Shown: in pieces, positions 15,825 to 23,910 of the stretch
How the letters are laid out: every line of letters starts with the position of its first letter
How positions within the stretch are numbered: position 1 is the first letter of the stretch
From: Defluviitaleaceae bacterium
Lineage (GTDB): Bacteria; Bacillota; Clostridia; Lachnospirales; WQUN01
Reading direction: 5' to 3'
Assembly (NCBI GenBank): GCA_009786535.1
Contig: WQRX01000014.1
Coordinates: forward strand, 17,212-81,211
Length of the DNA stretch: 64,000 bases
Notes under the pieces: model-generated
The model's input: only the letters and a program-made list of their open reading frames with translations
The model's database searches: none
Told to the model about the DNA's origin: nothing
Translations under genes and position numbers: made by a program

Positions 15825-16103
15825 TTATAAGTAATTTAAATGGTCACATAGTGCGTTAGCTTCCCAATGAGTAACGCCGTATACGCCTTCAAGCATAACT
15901 TCATATGAGGCTACGATTTTTTGGTGTTCACTGTTTTTTAATTTAAGTTCTGCCATGGTCGCTTCGCTTAATTGATGTCGTTGCAACGTACTCACCGCAT
16001 TGCGAATACGCTGTTGCTCATGACGAGCCACACTCATAGCCGTAGCTATTTCTACTAACGTCGTATTCCCAAGACATTTGTTAATTCCAGTGTTATTTGC
16101 CAT
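15825..16103 (-). CDS. Hypothetical early phage protein, helical
   Basis: 92 residues starting MANNTGINKCLGNTTLVEIA, with AAAGGAG upstream of 16103. Mostly helical (TAMSVARHEQQRIRNAVSTL and on), probably coiled-coil. The longer frame to 16187 lacks a ribosome site. No family recognised. Confidence 0.5.
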   Translation of the reverse strand: MANNTGINKCLGNTTLVEIATAMSVARHEQQRIRNAVSTLQRHQLSEATMAELKLKNSEHQKIVASYEVMLEGVYGVTHWEANALCDHLNYL

Positions 16104-16234
16104 ACTGCATTCTCCTTTCTGGTTATGTGGTGGGTAGAGTCGAAAGGCATTGGGCATACCTTTAATGAATAGCGGTGAATGCATCAAAGCCCGCTAAACA
16201 ACCCATTGCCTTCCGACTCTACCCACCGCTTTGT

Positions 16235-16435
16235 TTACGCTGCGTCCGTATCGACGCTGCCAAGTAATTCTTCTATGGTGCAGTTATATAATGCGGCAAT
16301 TTTGGGTAAGAGGTCTGCGCGCGGAAGACTTTTTTCTGTTTCCCACATAGAAATTGTTGTATTTGAAATTCCCAGCCTTTCCCCAGCAACGATTTGACTT
16401 AACCCAGCGCCCGCTCTAGCTTCCTTAAAAGTCAT
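16235..16435 (-). CDS. Cro/Ner-like XRE regulator
   Basis: 66 residues, essentially one XRE domain (FKEARAGAGLSQIVAGERLG, then TISMWETEKSLPRADLLPKI). First gene of the leftward early operon and divergent from the repressor over three shared operators, so the natural reading is a Cro- or Ner-type regulator that turns down the repressor and early promoters. Confidence 0.75.
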   Translation of the reverse strand: MTFKEARAGAGLSQIVAGERLGISNTTISMWETEKSLPRADLLPKIAALYNCTIEELLGSVDTDAA

Positions 16436-16451
16436 AACGTGCCTCCTCGCA

Positions 16452-16530
16452 TTTCAAGTTATTTGAAACTGCCATGCATTCTATTTGATATAACTTGAAA
16501 TGTCAATAATTTATTTCAAATTTCTTGAAA
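16452..16530. promoter_or_regulatory. Three 17-bp operators of the lysis-lysogeny switch
   Basis: TTTCAAGTTATTTGAAA at 16452-16468, TTTGATATAACTTGAAA at 16484-16500 and TTTCAAATTTCTTGAAA at 16514-16530. Centres are 32 and 30 bases apart, about three helical turns, which suits cooperative binding. The layout resembles lambda OR between divergent repressor and cro-like genes. Confidence 0.75.
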
Positions 16531-16577
16531 TATTTTTTTTCCCGTGCTATATTCCAATTTAATTGGAAGGTGGTTAT

Positions 16578-17192
16578 ATGAATAAAATAAAAATGTTAAG
16601 AAATAAACTGGGGTTAAGTCAGCTTAACCTTGCTGAGAAATTAAATATTTCAAATAGTACGCTGTCATACTGGGAGCGAGGTGTACATGAACCAGACCAA
16701 AAGAGTTTGCGCATTATGTCCAATTTATTCCAAGTAAGCGTAGGTCAACTGCTTGGAATTGAGGATGTGGAGGCTTCGTCGGGCTGTATACGCATACCTG
16801 TACTCGGTCATATCCCAGCAGGTGTCCCAATTGAAGCAGTTGAAGAAATTATTGATTATGAAGAAGTCCCACTTGAATGGGGAAGAGGTGGGCGCGAATA
16901 TTTTGCGCTTCAAATAAAAGGAAATAATATGTACCCGAAGTATTTAGAAGGTGACATTGTCATTTTCATAAAATCAGAAGATTGTAATAGCGGTGACGAG
17001 TGTGCGGTTATAATAAATGGTGACGATGCAACATTTAAAAAAGTAAATAAAAATTTGAATGGCATTGTATTACAACCACTTAATACAGAATTATATGAAG
17101 CATCTTTTTATACCAATGAAGAGATACACGAATTGCCTGTTCGCGTAATTGGTATTGCGGAAGAAATTAGACGGAAAACGAAGCGCGTTTGA
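16578..17192 (+). CDS. CI-like repressor with S24 domain lacking the catalytic Ser
   Basis: 204 residues from the ATG at 16578 (GGAAGGTGG upstream). An XRE domain (1-60, LRNKLGLSQLNLAEKLNISN) is joined to an S24 peptidase-like domain. The Ala-Gly cleavage site is kept (GHIPAGVP), and so is the Lys (DDATFKKVNK). The nucleophile position reads KGNNMYPKYLEGD, where relatives have G-D/N-S-M, so Ser is replaced by Asn. Such a repressor should dimerise but not self-cleave. It reads outward from the early operon over three operators. Confidence 0.85.
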   Translation: MNKIKMLRNKLGLSQLNLAEKLNISNSTLSYWERGVHEPDQKSLRIMSNLFQVSVGQLLGIEDVEASSGCIRIPVLGHIPAGVPIEAVEEIIDYEEVPLEWGRGGREYFALQIKGNNMYPKYLEGDIVIFIKSEDCNSGDECAVIINGDDATFKKVNKNLNGIVLQPLNTELYEASFYTNEEIHELPVRVIGIAEEIRRKTKRV

Positions 17193-17594
17193 TTATTTTT
17201 AGTTCCGCATTCATTTGCCGCATTTTTCCATATTTTATGCCTGCCGTAAATTTTTAAACGCCAACAAATCCTTATTTAAACAAGACCTTAAACGATTTTG
17301 CCAAAATTTAAACATACATGCAGAAAGTGCGCACATTACGTGTATTTACTACATAGCGCGTCAATTTCATGGCGCATAAAGAGCGGGAAATAAAAAAGCC
17401 GCAACGCCCGCGGCGCGCGGTATCACGGGATTTAACGGATTTTAACGGTTAAAAATATGTCACGGTTATTTCCAGTTATTTATTCGGTATTACACTCATG
17501 AAACAGATAATTTGCTGTTGAAATTGTCTATACCATGACATAATTACCGCAGGCATTATATCTACTGTGGAAATTCTTGGGGAGGTAGCAAGAA
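17193..17594. other. Non-coding gap, possible phage left end
   Basis: No gene seen. At about 17430-17490 the minus strand shows four spaced copies of a motif like TTAACCGTTA / TAAATCCCGTGA, which could be transposase-binding sites at the Mu-like left end. A terminal TG and a host duplication cannot be fixed by eye. A GC-rich palindromic patch (CCCGCGGCGCGCGG) lies near 17407-17420. GGGGAGG for the next gene closes the gap. Confidence 0.35.
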
Positions 17595-18269
17595 ATGAAT
17601 TTAGGCAATGAGTCAGAAATAGTAGAAGTTAAAAAGTCAACAAGCCTTCTTAAAAAAGGAATTAAATCAATGGTTGCTATTCTTAACAAGCATAACGAAG
17701 GCACTTTATTTTTTGGCATTAATGATGATGGAGATATTGTTGGCCAAGATATATTCAACAGTACGATTCGTGATATTTCAAAACACATTAAGGACTATGT
17801 GCAACCCATGATATACCCTGAAATTAAGAGGATTCCCATTGAAAATAGCCAAAAAGAGTATATTAGAGTGAGATTTGCGGGAGATTGTCAACCTTACAGC
17901 TATAAAAGTAAATTTTACTTAAGAATCGCTACAAGTGACTCTAAAATGAGCGAAAAAGATATTCGCTATCAAATAAGGCCTATCGAAAAAAATACTTTTA
18001 TATATCCTTATGAACATAGATTGACGATAGGCAATTTTGGCATTTACAATATTCATCCTAAAGCGGAAATAGAAAAATTGCTTAAAAATTTATGGGAAGA
18101 AATTTTTTCTACAGATTTGTTGCCTTTTGAAAGATGTTTAACAATCGGTAATGAAATAAGTTTAAGTATAGAGTATCTAGTAACGGTTAAGGATTATTTA
18201 TCATCTTCAGAAAAGTACTTCTTAAGCCTATTTCTAAGTAACTACAATACAAAAATTGTTGCAGAATGA
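17595..18269 (+). CDS. AlbA_2 (Schlafen-like AAA_4) domain protein, C-terminally short
   Basis: 224 residues. ESEIVEVKKSTSLLKKGIKS, then VAILNKHNEGTLFFGINDDG, then IVGQDIFNST form the AlbA_2 putative nucleic-acid/ATP-binding domain seen in Schlafen-like and RecG-related proteins. Many relatives have extra C-terminal domains; here the frame stops at TGA (18267) but stays open in the same frame for a further 40 codons (18270-18390, FNELPMLVSITNKEGIRKIQ). The stop may be premature. Strong GGGGAGG site. Stress or defence roles are known for some relatives; none can be assigned. Confidence 0.7.
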   Translation: MNLGNESEIVEVKKSTSLLKKGIKSMVAILNKHNEGTLFFGINDDGDIVGQDIFNSTIRDISKHIKDYVQPMIYPEIKRIPIENSQKEYIRVRFAGDCQPYSYKSKFYLRIATSDSKMSEKDIRYQIRPIEKNTFIYPYEHRLTIGNFGIYNIHPKAEIEKLLKNLWEEIFSTDLLPFERCLTIGNEISLSIEYLVTVKDYLSSSEKYFLSLFLSNYNTKIVAE

Positions 18270-18559
18270 TTTAATGAATTGCCTATGTTAGTATCAATTA
18301 CAAATAAGGAAGGCATACGAAAAATTCAACATCTTTTTGAAATATACCCCCATCTGCTTAATGGTATGGAAATTGTCCCAGAATCTTGAACGCTTAAATA
18401 ATTCTAAGCCGCATACGCTTATCATGAAAATGGACGCTTTGCAATTGAATGCGTCTGGCTATGATGAGTGTAGTATTAAGTGGCGATTTGAGGTTAAATG
18501 AGCCTAAATGACGAAAATATGCAAGCAAACATCTAAACGAAACCGACAGATTAAAACTC

Positions 18560-18754
18560 TTGGATGTGCTAAGAATGTGCGATGTTCTTGAAAGATATGT
18601 AGATGGCAAAATTGATGAAAAAGTCAATGAGAGCTTGAGTGAAGTTGCCAAAAATCAACTAAGGGATAAATTTCCGCTTGATTTGATTGTGCGCCACACA
18701 GGGCTTGACATTAAAACCGTTAAGCGGTTAAAGGCAGAAGTTGACCGCGAATGA
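18560..18754 (+). pseudogene. Remnant of a nuclease/transposase-like protein tail
   Basis: 64 codons open from a TTG; the frame is open to about 18516, then TGA. VLRMCDVLERYVDGKIDEKV, then LPLDLIVRHTGL-like text (FPLDLIVRHTGLDIKTVKRL), resembles the C-terminal tail of Rpn/PD-(D/E)XK transposase-like proteins. No start or catalytic domain, so a decayed fragment. Confidence 0.4.
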
Positions 18755-18777
18755 TTTTATATCCTTTAATAATCCCC

Positions 18778-18864
18778 AATGAATTATTTTTGTGGTTTCT
18801 TGCACACGGCGATTAGGACTTAGACCGACGGCAACGATAACTACAATAAATGATATAGTCGTGG
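18778..18864. repeat. Diverged 85-bp repeat, copy 1
   Basis: About 80% identical to 21134-21218. Shared core: AATGAATTAT, TTTCTTGCA, AGACCGACGGCAA, CAATAAATGAT and GTCGTGG. No clear ORF. The surrounding gap 18865-19239 holds no gene; a weak hairpin with T-run lies near 18927-18952. Confidence 0.55.
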
Positions 18865-19239
18865 TTACTTCTGGTCTTGCCTCATCTCCGTAAGGAATTT
18901 CCTCGACTTAAATGTTGAGGGTGGAAAAGTCCAGTGATTTTGGGCTTTTTTTGCATAGAATTTGTTGTGGAAACTGTAATCGGTGGTGTGCAACGAAGTT
19001 GGTATTCACAAAACTACAGAAAAAATTGTGATTACCATCTTGCTAGCTACCTCATCTAGCGGATTGGTCGACTTCCACAATTTTCACAGCTTAGCGACTA
19101 TAGCTTACTCGCTATCATATTTTTCGGTCAAGTCAATTCCAAGAATTTTATAGGATTGCATTTTATGTCATAGCTTCATAGCAAGCAGTCATACAAAATT
19201 GAATTTCGCAAGAAATTGAGCAATTATTTCAATCTTGCA

Positions 19240-19268
19240 TTGACATCGCAAATAACATTTGATAAACT
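19240..19268 (+). promoter_or_regulatory. Promoter of NDT-like effector
   Basis: TTGACA (19240-19245), 17 bases, TAAACT (19263-19268), about 22 bases before the ATG at 19291. Confidence 0.6.
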
Positions 19269-19290
19269 AAGAAAAAAGGAGGTTCTTGCA

Positions 19291-20241
19291 ATGATTAAAA
19301 GCGCAGACATACAAGAATGTGTGCTAGAACTGCTTTCCGACGGAAACCCCTACAGTGTTCAGGATATAAAAACACACTTAGCCGAAATTGGTATGGATGA
19401 ATATTCCGAAGGGCAATTTGCCGGCTCAATGAACACACTGCAACGAAATGGAAAAATCATAAAGACAGAACGTGGAATTTATTCTTTAAGCCAAACAGAT
19501 GAGGAGAAAAAAAATATGAGAACCTGCTTCGTTGTTTCCCCTATTGGTAATGAAAAGAGTGAAATAAGGAAAAAAGCAGACCAGCTGTTTAAGCATATTA
19601 TTGTACCCGTTTGTAAGAGCTGTGGTTTCGTAGCGGAACGAGTTGACCAAATGAATGATGCAGATTCAATTACTCAAAAAATCCTGGATAGACTGGAAAG
19701 CGCAGATTTAGTAATCGCGGACATTACAGGTCATAATCCAAATATATTTTATGAAATGGGATTTAGGAAACGAACAAATAAGCCAATAATTCATCTGAGA
19801 AAGCAAGGTGAAAACTTGCCGTTCGATATAGCAGCTATACGAACTCTGGATTATGACTTAACAGATTTGGACAATGTTGATTTGATAAAAGATAAGTTAG
19901 AGAAAACAGTAAAATCTTTCTCTTACTTGCCTCAAGATGAAATGACTGAAGATTTTAAAACCCCTGCTCCAGACAGTGATACACCTTCAATGTTGTCAAT
20001 CCTATACCAGATATTGGACACAATTTCAGACATTCAGGATGATATAAAAAGCAATAATATCAATATGCTGGAAACAGTTATAAAAACATTGCAAGACAGA
20101 CAACCTCAAATGTCTACGCAAGATGCAATTATGGCTCAATTACTTCCATCAATGCTTGAAAAGCCTAAAATGTTTGAGCAACTTATGAAATTGAGCGATA
20201 AGCTCCCAACACAACAAGGTGGCAAAAACATAAGAAAATAA
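19291..20241 (+). CDS. Winged-helix + nucleoside 2-deoxyribosyltransferase-like protein
   Basis: 316 residues from the ATG at 19291 (GGAGG). Residues 1-75 form a winged helix (IQECVLELLSDGNPYSVQDI). Residues about 80-215 form an NDT/TIR-related Rossmann-like domain: CFVVSPIGNEKSEIRKKADQ, DRLESADLVIADITGHNPNI, FYEMGFRKRTNKPIIHLR. The C-terminal 90 residues are helical and polar. Related domains occur in antiviral effectors that act on nucleotides or NAD, and in stress proteins; no activity can be inferred directly. It is monocistronic, in a patch of decayed mobile genes. Confidence 0.7.
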   Translation: MIKSADIQECVLELLSDGNPYSVQDIKTHLAEIGMDEYSEGQFAGSMNTLQRNGKIIKTERGIYSLSQTDEEKKNMRTCFVVSPIGNEKSEIRKKADQLFKHIIVPVCKSCGFVAERVDQMNDADSITQKILDRLESADLVIADITGHNPNIFYEMGFRKRTNKPIIHLRKQGENLPFDIAAIRTLDYDLTDLDNVDLIKDKLEKTVKSFSYLPQDEMTEDFKTPAPDSDTPSMLSILYQILDTISDIQDDIKSNNINMLETVIKTLQDRQPQMSTQDAIMAQLLPSMLEKPKMFEQLMKLSDKLPTQQGGKNIRK

Positions 20242-20384
20242 ACGAGTATAAATGGCAGGTCAAGCAATACGGTTGCTATTTACATTGACTACTTTGCAAT
20301 GATAGCGAACGAACACTAGCCTTGTTGAGATTAATTTTTTTAGTATGATACGTCCAGACAAATTCAGTGTTAGGATGTATCAAT

Positions 20385-20654
20385 ATGTATGAACTGCTAA
20401 GCTCTCCAAAAATATTTTCTAAAGCAGAAATAGACCAAGAATTTAATGGCAAATGGGTATATATTGTAAAAGCTAAGTTCACACCAAATGATATGCTGAT
20501 TGAAGGTATGCCTGTTGTGACTGGTGATGCTCCCTTTGATGGTGTGGATGATGGGATTTACAATCAATTTGATGAGGATGAGTACGAAGAAACTTGCTCG
20601 TACACCTTATTGAAGCAACCAAACCTAATAAGTTCCGTATATAACGTGAAGTAA
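20385..20654 (+). CDS. Small acidic protein upstream of retropepsin-like gene
   Basis: 89 residues starting MYELLSSPKIFSKAEIDQEF. FNGKWVYIVKAKFTPNDMLI suggests a small beta fold, followed by an acidic tail (FDGVDDGIYNQFDEDEYEET). It ends four bases before the retropepsin-like start, so the two form a pair that I believe recurs in Firmicutes. Function unknown. Confidence 0.5.
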   Translation: MYELLSSPKIFSKAEIDQEFNGKWVYIVKAKFTPNDMLIEGMPVVTGDAPFDGVDDGIYNQFDEDEYEETCSYTLLKQPNLISSVYNVK

Positions 20655-20658
20655 ACCT

Positions 20659-21060
20659 GTGAATATATCTTTCCAAGAAAATGCATTTGCCGTGCTTCGT
20701 CGCGAAGGCGGACGTTTATATATGTTCGTTCGGGCTTTCTACGAGGGAAGCCCAAACAAGGGTAGGCAATTAAACCTTATACTTGACACTGGAGCTTACA
20801 TGACAGTGCTTTCAAGGAAAACTGCCATACGTTGCGGGTACGACAAATTGCCATCAACAGAAGTCACATCAACGGTTTTGGTGGCAACGGTGAATTAGCT
20901 GATGCTGTACGCATACCAGGGTTGCGAATACTGGATAAACTTGTAACAGATGTGACCAGTTCTAATACCACATCGCAAGGACTTAACGCAAGAAGTATCA
21001 GGGCTAAATGTTTTGGAATATTTCAATTACTATGTAGACACAGAGAATACTCGGCTTTAG
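20659..21060 (+). pseudogene. Retropepsin-like aspartic protease, two frameshifts
   Basis: GTG start. GRQLNLILDTGAYMTVLSRK carries the DTG-A aspartic protease motif. The frame breaks near 20870 (one base missing), continues as GFGGNGELADAVRIPGLRIL, then breaks again near 20955 (one base extra) and continues as PVLIPHRKDLTQEVSGLNVL and a YYVDTENTRL ending. Joined, the pieces make a complete single-domain retropepsin-like protein (about 133 residues). Two compensating indels argue for decay. Confidence 0.7.
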
Positions 21061-21133
21061 TATGAAGTTAAACTCAAAACCTACTCCATATGACCCAATG
21101 ATAGCTTGTGGAAAATTTTTTACCGTAAACCCG

Positions 21134-21218
21134 AATGAATTATAGTTGTGATTTCTTGCATACGGTGGCTAGGCTAGACCGACGGCAAAGATAACCACAA
21201 TAAATGATGAGGTCGTGG
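21134..21218. repeat. Diverged 85-bp repeat, copy 2
   Basis: Partner of 18778-18864, same orientation, about 2.3 kb apart. The two copies flank the NDT-like and retropepsin-like genes. Confidence 0.55.
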
Positions 21219-21497
21219 AAGTTTCGTGCGTCGTCTAAGCAAATAATTGAATATGCGAATAGTTTAACGGGAAATACAGAGGATATTTCACGGTATTATT
21301 ACAACGGTGAACTTGAGATTTACGATTTCAAGAATGAGGTGGCAGAAGCGAAATACGTAAAAGCTACCATTGAACGAATTACGAATAATGGTCATGCAGA
21401 TATTGAAGGCAATATGACCTACGAAAGAATTGCTGTAATTGCACGAAGCAAGTATTTACTTGCTATAATTTGCATATATGTCAATAGGCGCATTTAA
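21204..21497 (+). CDS. Doubtful ORF
   Basis: 97 codons beginning inside the repeat (MMRSWKFRASSKQIIEYANS). No clear ribosome site and no family. It may be a decayed gene or chance. Confidence 0.2.
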   Translation: MMRSWKFRASSKQIIEYANSLTGNTEDISRYYYNGELEIYDFKNEVAEAKYVKATIERITNNGHADIEGNMTYERIAVIARSKYLLAIICIYVNRRI

Positions 21498-21598
21498 TTT
21501 ACGGATTGTGATTTTTCGATGTATTATACCAGTGTCAAAGTAAAATCATGTATTTTAACACAAAACCAACTATGTGAACACGAAAGGCGGCGATATAA

Positions 21599-21790
21599 AT
21601 GAAATGTTTTTTTTGTGACGGCACATTGGAAAATGGCGTAACCACGCATGTTACAGATATTGGCACACGTGCTGCAGAAGTTTCCTATGACGGCGCGGTG
21701 TATAAAAAACTGGAGGCGATGGTAAACGCACATCGCAATTCGCTTACGGAACTGGAAATTGTAAATTTTAACGAGAAAAACGCCGCATGA
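21599..21790 (+). CDS. YgiT-type zinc-finger protein lacking second CxxC
   Basis: 63 residues. MKCFFCDGTLENGVTTHVTD is the start of YgiT/MqsA-type zinc-finger proteins. The second CxxC and about 15 residues are missing; the sequence goes to YDGAVYKKLEAMVNAHRNSL as in the family's end. It looks internally deleted and unable to hold zinc in the usual way. It overlaps the next start by 4 bases. Full-length relatives are antitoxin-like; no toxin gene is adjacent. Confidence 0.55.
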   Translation: MKCFFCDGTLENGVTTHVTDIGTRAAEVSYDGAVYKKLEAMVNAHRNSLTELEIVNFNEKNAA

Positions 21791-22665
21791 CACATACAAT
21801 AGAACTCGCCCAAGGGTGGCGCGATTATACCCTTATCGACTCGGGTAACGGCGAAAAGCTTGAACGCTGGGGCAACGTAACCGTGATTAGGCCCGACCCG
21901 CAAGCCATTTGGCCGCGCAGTAAAGACGTGGATTGGCACGCCGATATGCTGTACCACCGCAGCAAATCGGGGGGTGGGCATTGGGAAATGCTGCGCGGCG
22001 GCATACCCGCAGCGTGGGAAATAGGGTACGATAATTTGCGCTTTCACATACGCCCAACGGGTTTTAAGCACATGGGGCTTTTCCCCGAGCAGGCGGTAAA
22101 CTGGCGCTGGATGCAGGATAAAATACGCAGCGCAATGAACGCAAAGCCGTCGGTGAAGGTGCTAAACCTCTTCGCCTACACGGGGGGTGCGTCTGTTGCG
22201 TGTTTGCGTGCGGGCGCACAGGTGACGCATATCGACGCCGCCAAGGGCATGAACCAATGGGCGCGGGATAATGCCGCCCTATCGGGCTTGGGGAATGCGC
22301 CCTTCCGCGTATTGACCGACGATGTAATGAAGTTTGTTGCCCGCGAAATACGGCGCGGCAACCGCTACGATGCCATCGTAATGGACCCGCCCGTTTTTGG
22401 GCGCGGTCCAAATAACGAGATGTGGAAGCTGGAAGAAAAATTATTTGAACTGGTAACAAATTGTTATCGGCTGCTTTCCGATAATCCCCTGTTTATGCTG
22501 ATAAACGCCTACACGGCGGGGTATTCGCCCGCCGTGTACGGCAACGTTTTTTCCGCCGTTATCCCGCCCGCCCGTGGGGAAATTACCACGGGCGAGGTAG
22601 GGCTGCAGGCGCAAAGCGGTCCTATACTGCCGTGCGGTATGTATGCACGGGTACAGTTTGCGTAG
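21787..22665 (+). CDS. Class I SAM-dependent methyltransferase (RlmI/RlmK-like)
   Basis: 292 residues. VLNLFAYTGGASVACLRAGA is motif I, VTHIDAAKGMNQWARDNAAL binds the SAM ribose, and DAIVMDPPVFGRGPN is motif IV (DPPxF type). This form belongs to the RlmI-like group of 23S rRNA cytosine-5 methyltransferases, but the N-terminal PUA domain of RlmI is not evident, so the target is uncertain. The 3' end overlaps a convergent gene by 44 bases. Confidence 0.75.
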   Translation: MTHTIELAQGWRDYTLIDSGNGEKLERWGNVTVIRPDPQAIWPRSKDVDWHADMLYHRSKSGGGHWEMLRGGIPAAWEIGYDNLRFHIRPTGFKHMGLFPEQAVNWRWMQDKIRSAMNAKPSVKVLNLFAYTGGASVACLRAGAQVTHIDAAKGMNQWARDNAALSGLGNAPFRVLTDDVMKFVAREIRRGNRYDAIVMDPPVFGRGPNNEMWKLEEKLFELVTNCYRLLSDNPLFMLINAYTAGYSPAVYGNVFSAVIPPARGEITTGEVGLQAQSGPILPCGMYARVQFA

Positions 22666-22963
22666 GCGGGGTGTACGCCAAATTACACTGGTAATATTCG
22701 TCCGCCATTTCCGTTAACACGCAGGGGGGGACGGTCCCCTTCGCAAAAGCCATTGCCATGTGCATGGCTTCTTTTTTTGAATCGGTAAGCCCGTAGGTTT
22801 CCGCTTTTTCAAGCAACACGCCGTCGCGGCTTAGCTTATCTACCCGCAGGGCGTATACGTCCCCTTCGCGGGTAGATATAGACTGCAAATAATACACAAG
22901 CACCCATTGTGTGCCGTTTTCCTGCTGAATGGTTACCTCGGTGATACGCTCTGTTGTACGCAT
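22622..22963 (-). CDS. DUF6514 family protein
   Basis: 113 residues. TQWVLVYYLQSISTREGDVY, then KKEAMHMAMAFAKGTVPPCV, match DUF6514, small proteins of clostridia with a short beta sheet and a helix. No known function. GGAG upstream of the ATG. Convergent overlap with the methyltransferase. Confidence 0.6.
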   Translation of the reverse strand: MRTTERITEVTIQQENGTQWVLVYYLQSISTREGDVYALRVDKLSRDGVLLEKAETYGLTDSKKEAMHMAMAFAKGTVPPCVLTEMADEYYQCNLAYTPPTQTVPVHTYRTAV

Positions 22964-23050
22964 GTGAATCGCTCCTTTTCGGTTGCTTCTTGCTACGCAA
23001 ATTATATACTATTAGCGGGCGCAAGCAACGTTCAAAAAGGCGCATGATTC

Positions 23051-23070
23051 GCTATTTGTGGACAAATAGC
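23051..23070. repeat. Perfect inverted repeat
   Basis: GCTATTTGT, GG, ACAAATAGC. In the 400-base gap 22964-23367. No T-run; it may be an operator. Confidence 0.5.
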
Positions 23071-23100
23071 GGGAAATTTATACACTATCCGATTCTTATT

Positions 23101-23140
23101 GAGGCTTTTTGAGGCGGTTTGAGGCGAATTGAGGCGTTTC
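23101..23140. repeat. Four 10-bp tandem repeats GAGGCnnnnn
   Basis: GAGGCTTTTT, GAGGCGGTTT, GAGGCGAATT, GAGGCGTTTC: four units in exact 10-base phase, on one DNA face. Non-coding as far as I can tell. It could be an iteron-like protein site. Confidence 0.6.
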
Positions 23141-23179
23141 AACATGTAAGACGTGTAAAGGGAGGTAGTCTTGCAAAAA

Positions 23180-23258
23180 ATAAGACCGCGGAACTCCGTC
23201 TTATCATAGTGAATACAAACCTTTTTGCAGGGTGTGGGACGGAGCCCCACGGTTTTTT
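23180..23258 (+). terminator. Hairpin plus terminator-like structure
   Basis: An ATAAGAC...GTCTTAT hairpin (23180-23204) is followed by GTGGG...CCCAC (23234-23250) and TTTTTT. No + strand gene precedes it. It may end a small RNA or a leader from an unseen promoter. Confidence 0.4.
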
Positions 23259-23303
23259 ACTCTGTCTTCAGGAAGCATTCGAAGTTTTCAAAAGCTCGCG
23301 TTC

Positions 23304-23333
23304 TTGACTCAAAACACTAACATATGCTATAGT
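23304..23333 (+). promoter_or_regulatory. Promoter of PadR operon
   Basis: TTGACT (23304-23309), 18 bases, TATAGT (23328-23333), about 35 bases before the GTG start. AT-rich partial symmetry around the -10 may be the PadR operator. Confidence 0.6.
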
Positions 23334-23367
23334 ATAAATATAGACTATGAAAAAAGGGAGTATATAG

Positions 23368-23910
23368 GTGTCATTAAAGCACGGATTAATGGGGCTATTG
23401 AACCAAAAGCCCATGACAGGTTATGACCTTGACAAATTATTTAATGCTTCGTTGGTTTTTTTTTGGCCGGCGCAGTACAGCCAAATCTACAGCGAGCTGG
23501 ACAAAATGGAAAAAAAGGGCTGGCTAACCAGCCAACGGGTGATACAGGAGGATAAGCCCAACAAGCGCATATACACCTTAACTCCGGCGGGTAAAGGGGA
23601 GTTTCTCGGGTGGCTGTCTACGACGGAAATTGATTTAAAAAGCTCCTTCAGCATAAAAAGCGAATTTCTTATGCGGTTATTTTTCGCAGGTTATGCAAGC
23701 AAGGCGCAAGTGTTGGAAATGCTGCGGGCGTTGCAAGACGCCTGTTATGCCCGCCGCACCGACTATGAAAAAGTGAAGGAAAGCATTATCGAAGACGGCG
23801 ATGATGAGTATGTACAGCTAACCGCCCTCTACGGCGAAATGGCGAACGAAACAAGACTTGCATGGGTAGAAAAAGCCATAAATCATATTGAAAAAATGGA
23901 GGAAAAGTAG
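23368..23910 (+). CDS. PadR-family transcriptional regulator
   Basis: 180 residues, GTG start, GGGAG upstream. The N-terminal winged helix (LKHGLMGLLNQKPMTGYDLD, then YSELDKMEKKGWLTSQRVIQ) is PadR; the C-terminal half is the Vir_act_alpha_C helical dimer domain (YEKVKESIIEDGDDEYVQLT). Such proteins usually repress their own operon and open on binding a phenolic or other ligand. First gene of a three-gene operon with a membrane protein and an amide hydrolase, so the inducer may be a substrate of that hydrolase. Confidence 0.85.
   Translation: MSLKHGLMGLLNQKPMTGYDLDKLFNASLVFFWPAQYSQIYSELDKMEKKGWLTSQRVIQEDKPNKRIYTLTPAGKGEFLGWLSTTEIDLKSSFSIKSEFLMRLFFAGYASKAQVLEMLRALQDACYARRTDYEKVKESIIEDGDDEYVQLTALYGEMANETRLAWVEKAINHIEKMEEK

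Noticed and set aside
23101..23140. Tandem repeats as a CRISPR array
   Set aside because: Units are 10 bases with no spacers and no cas genes nearby.
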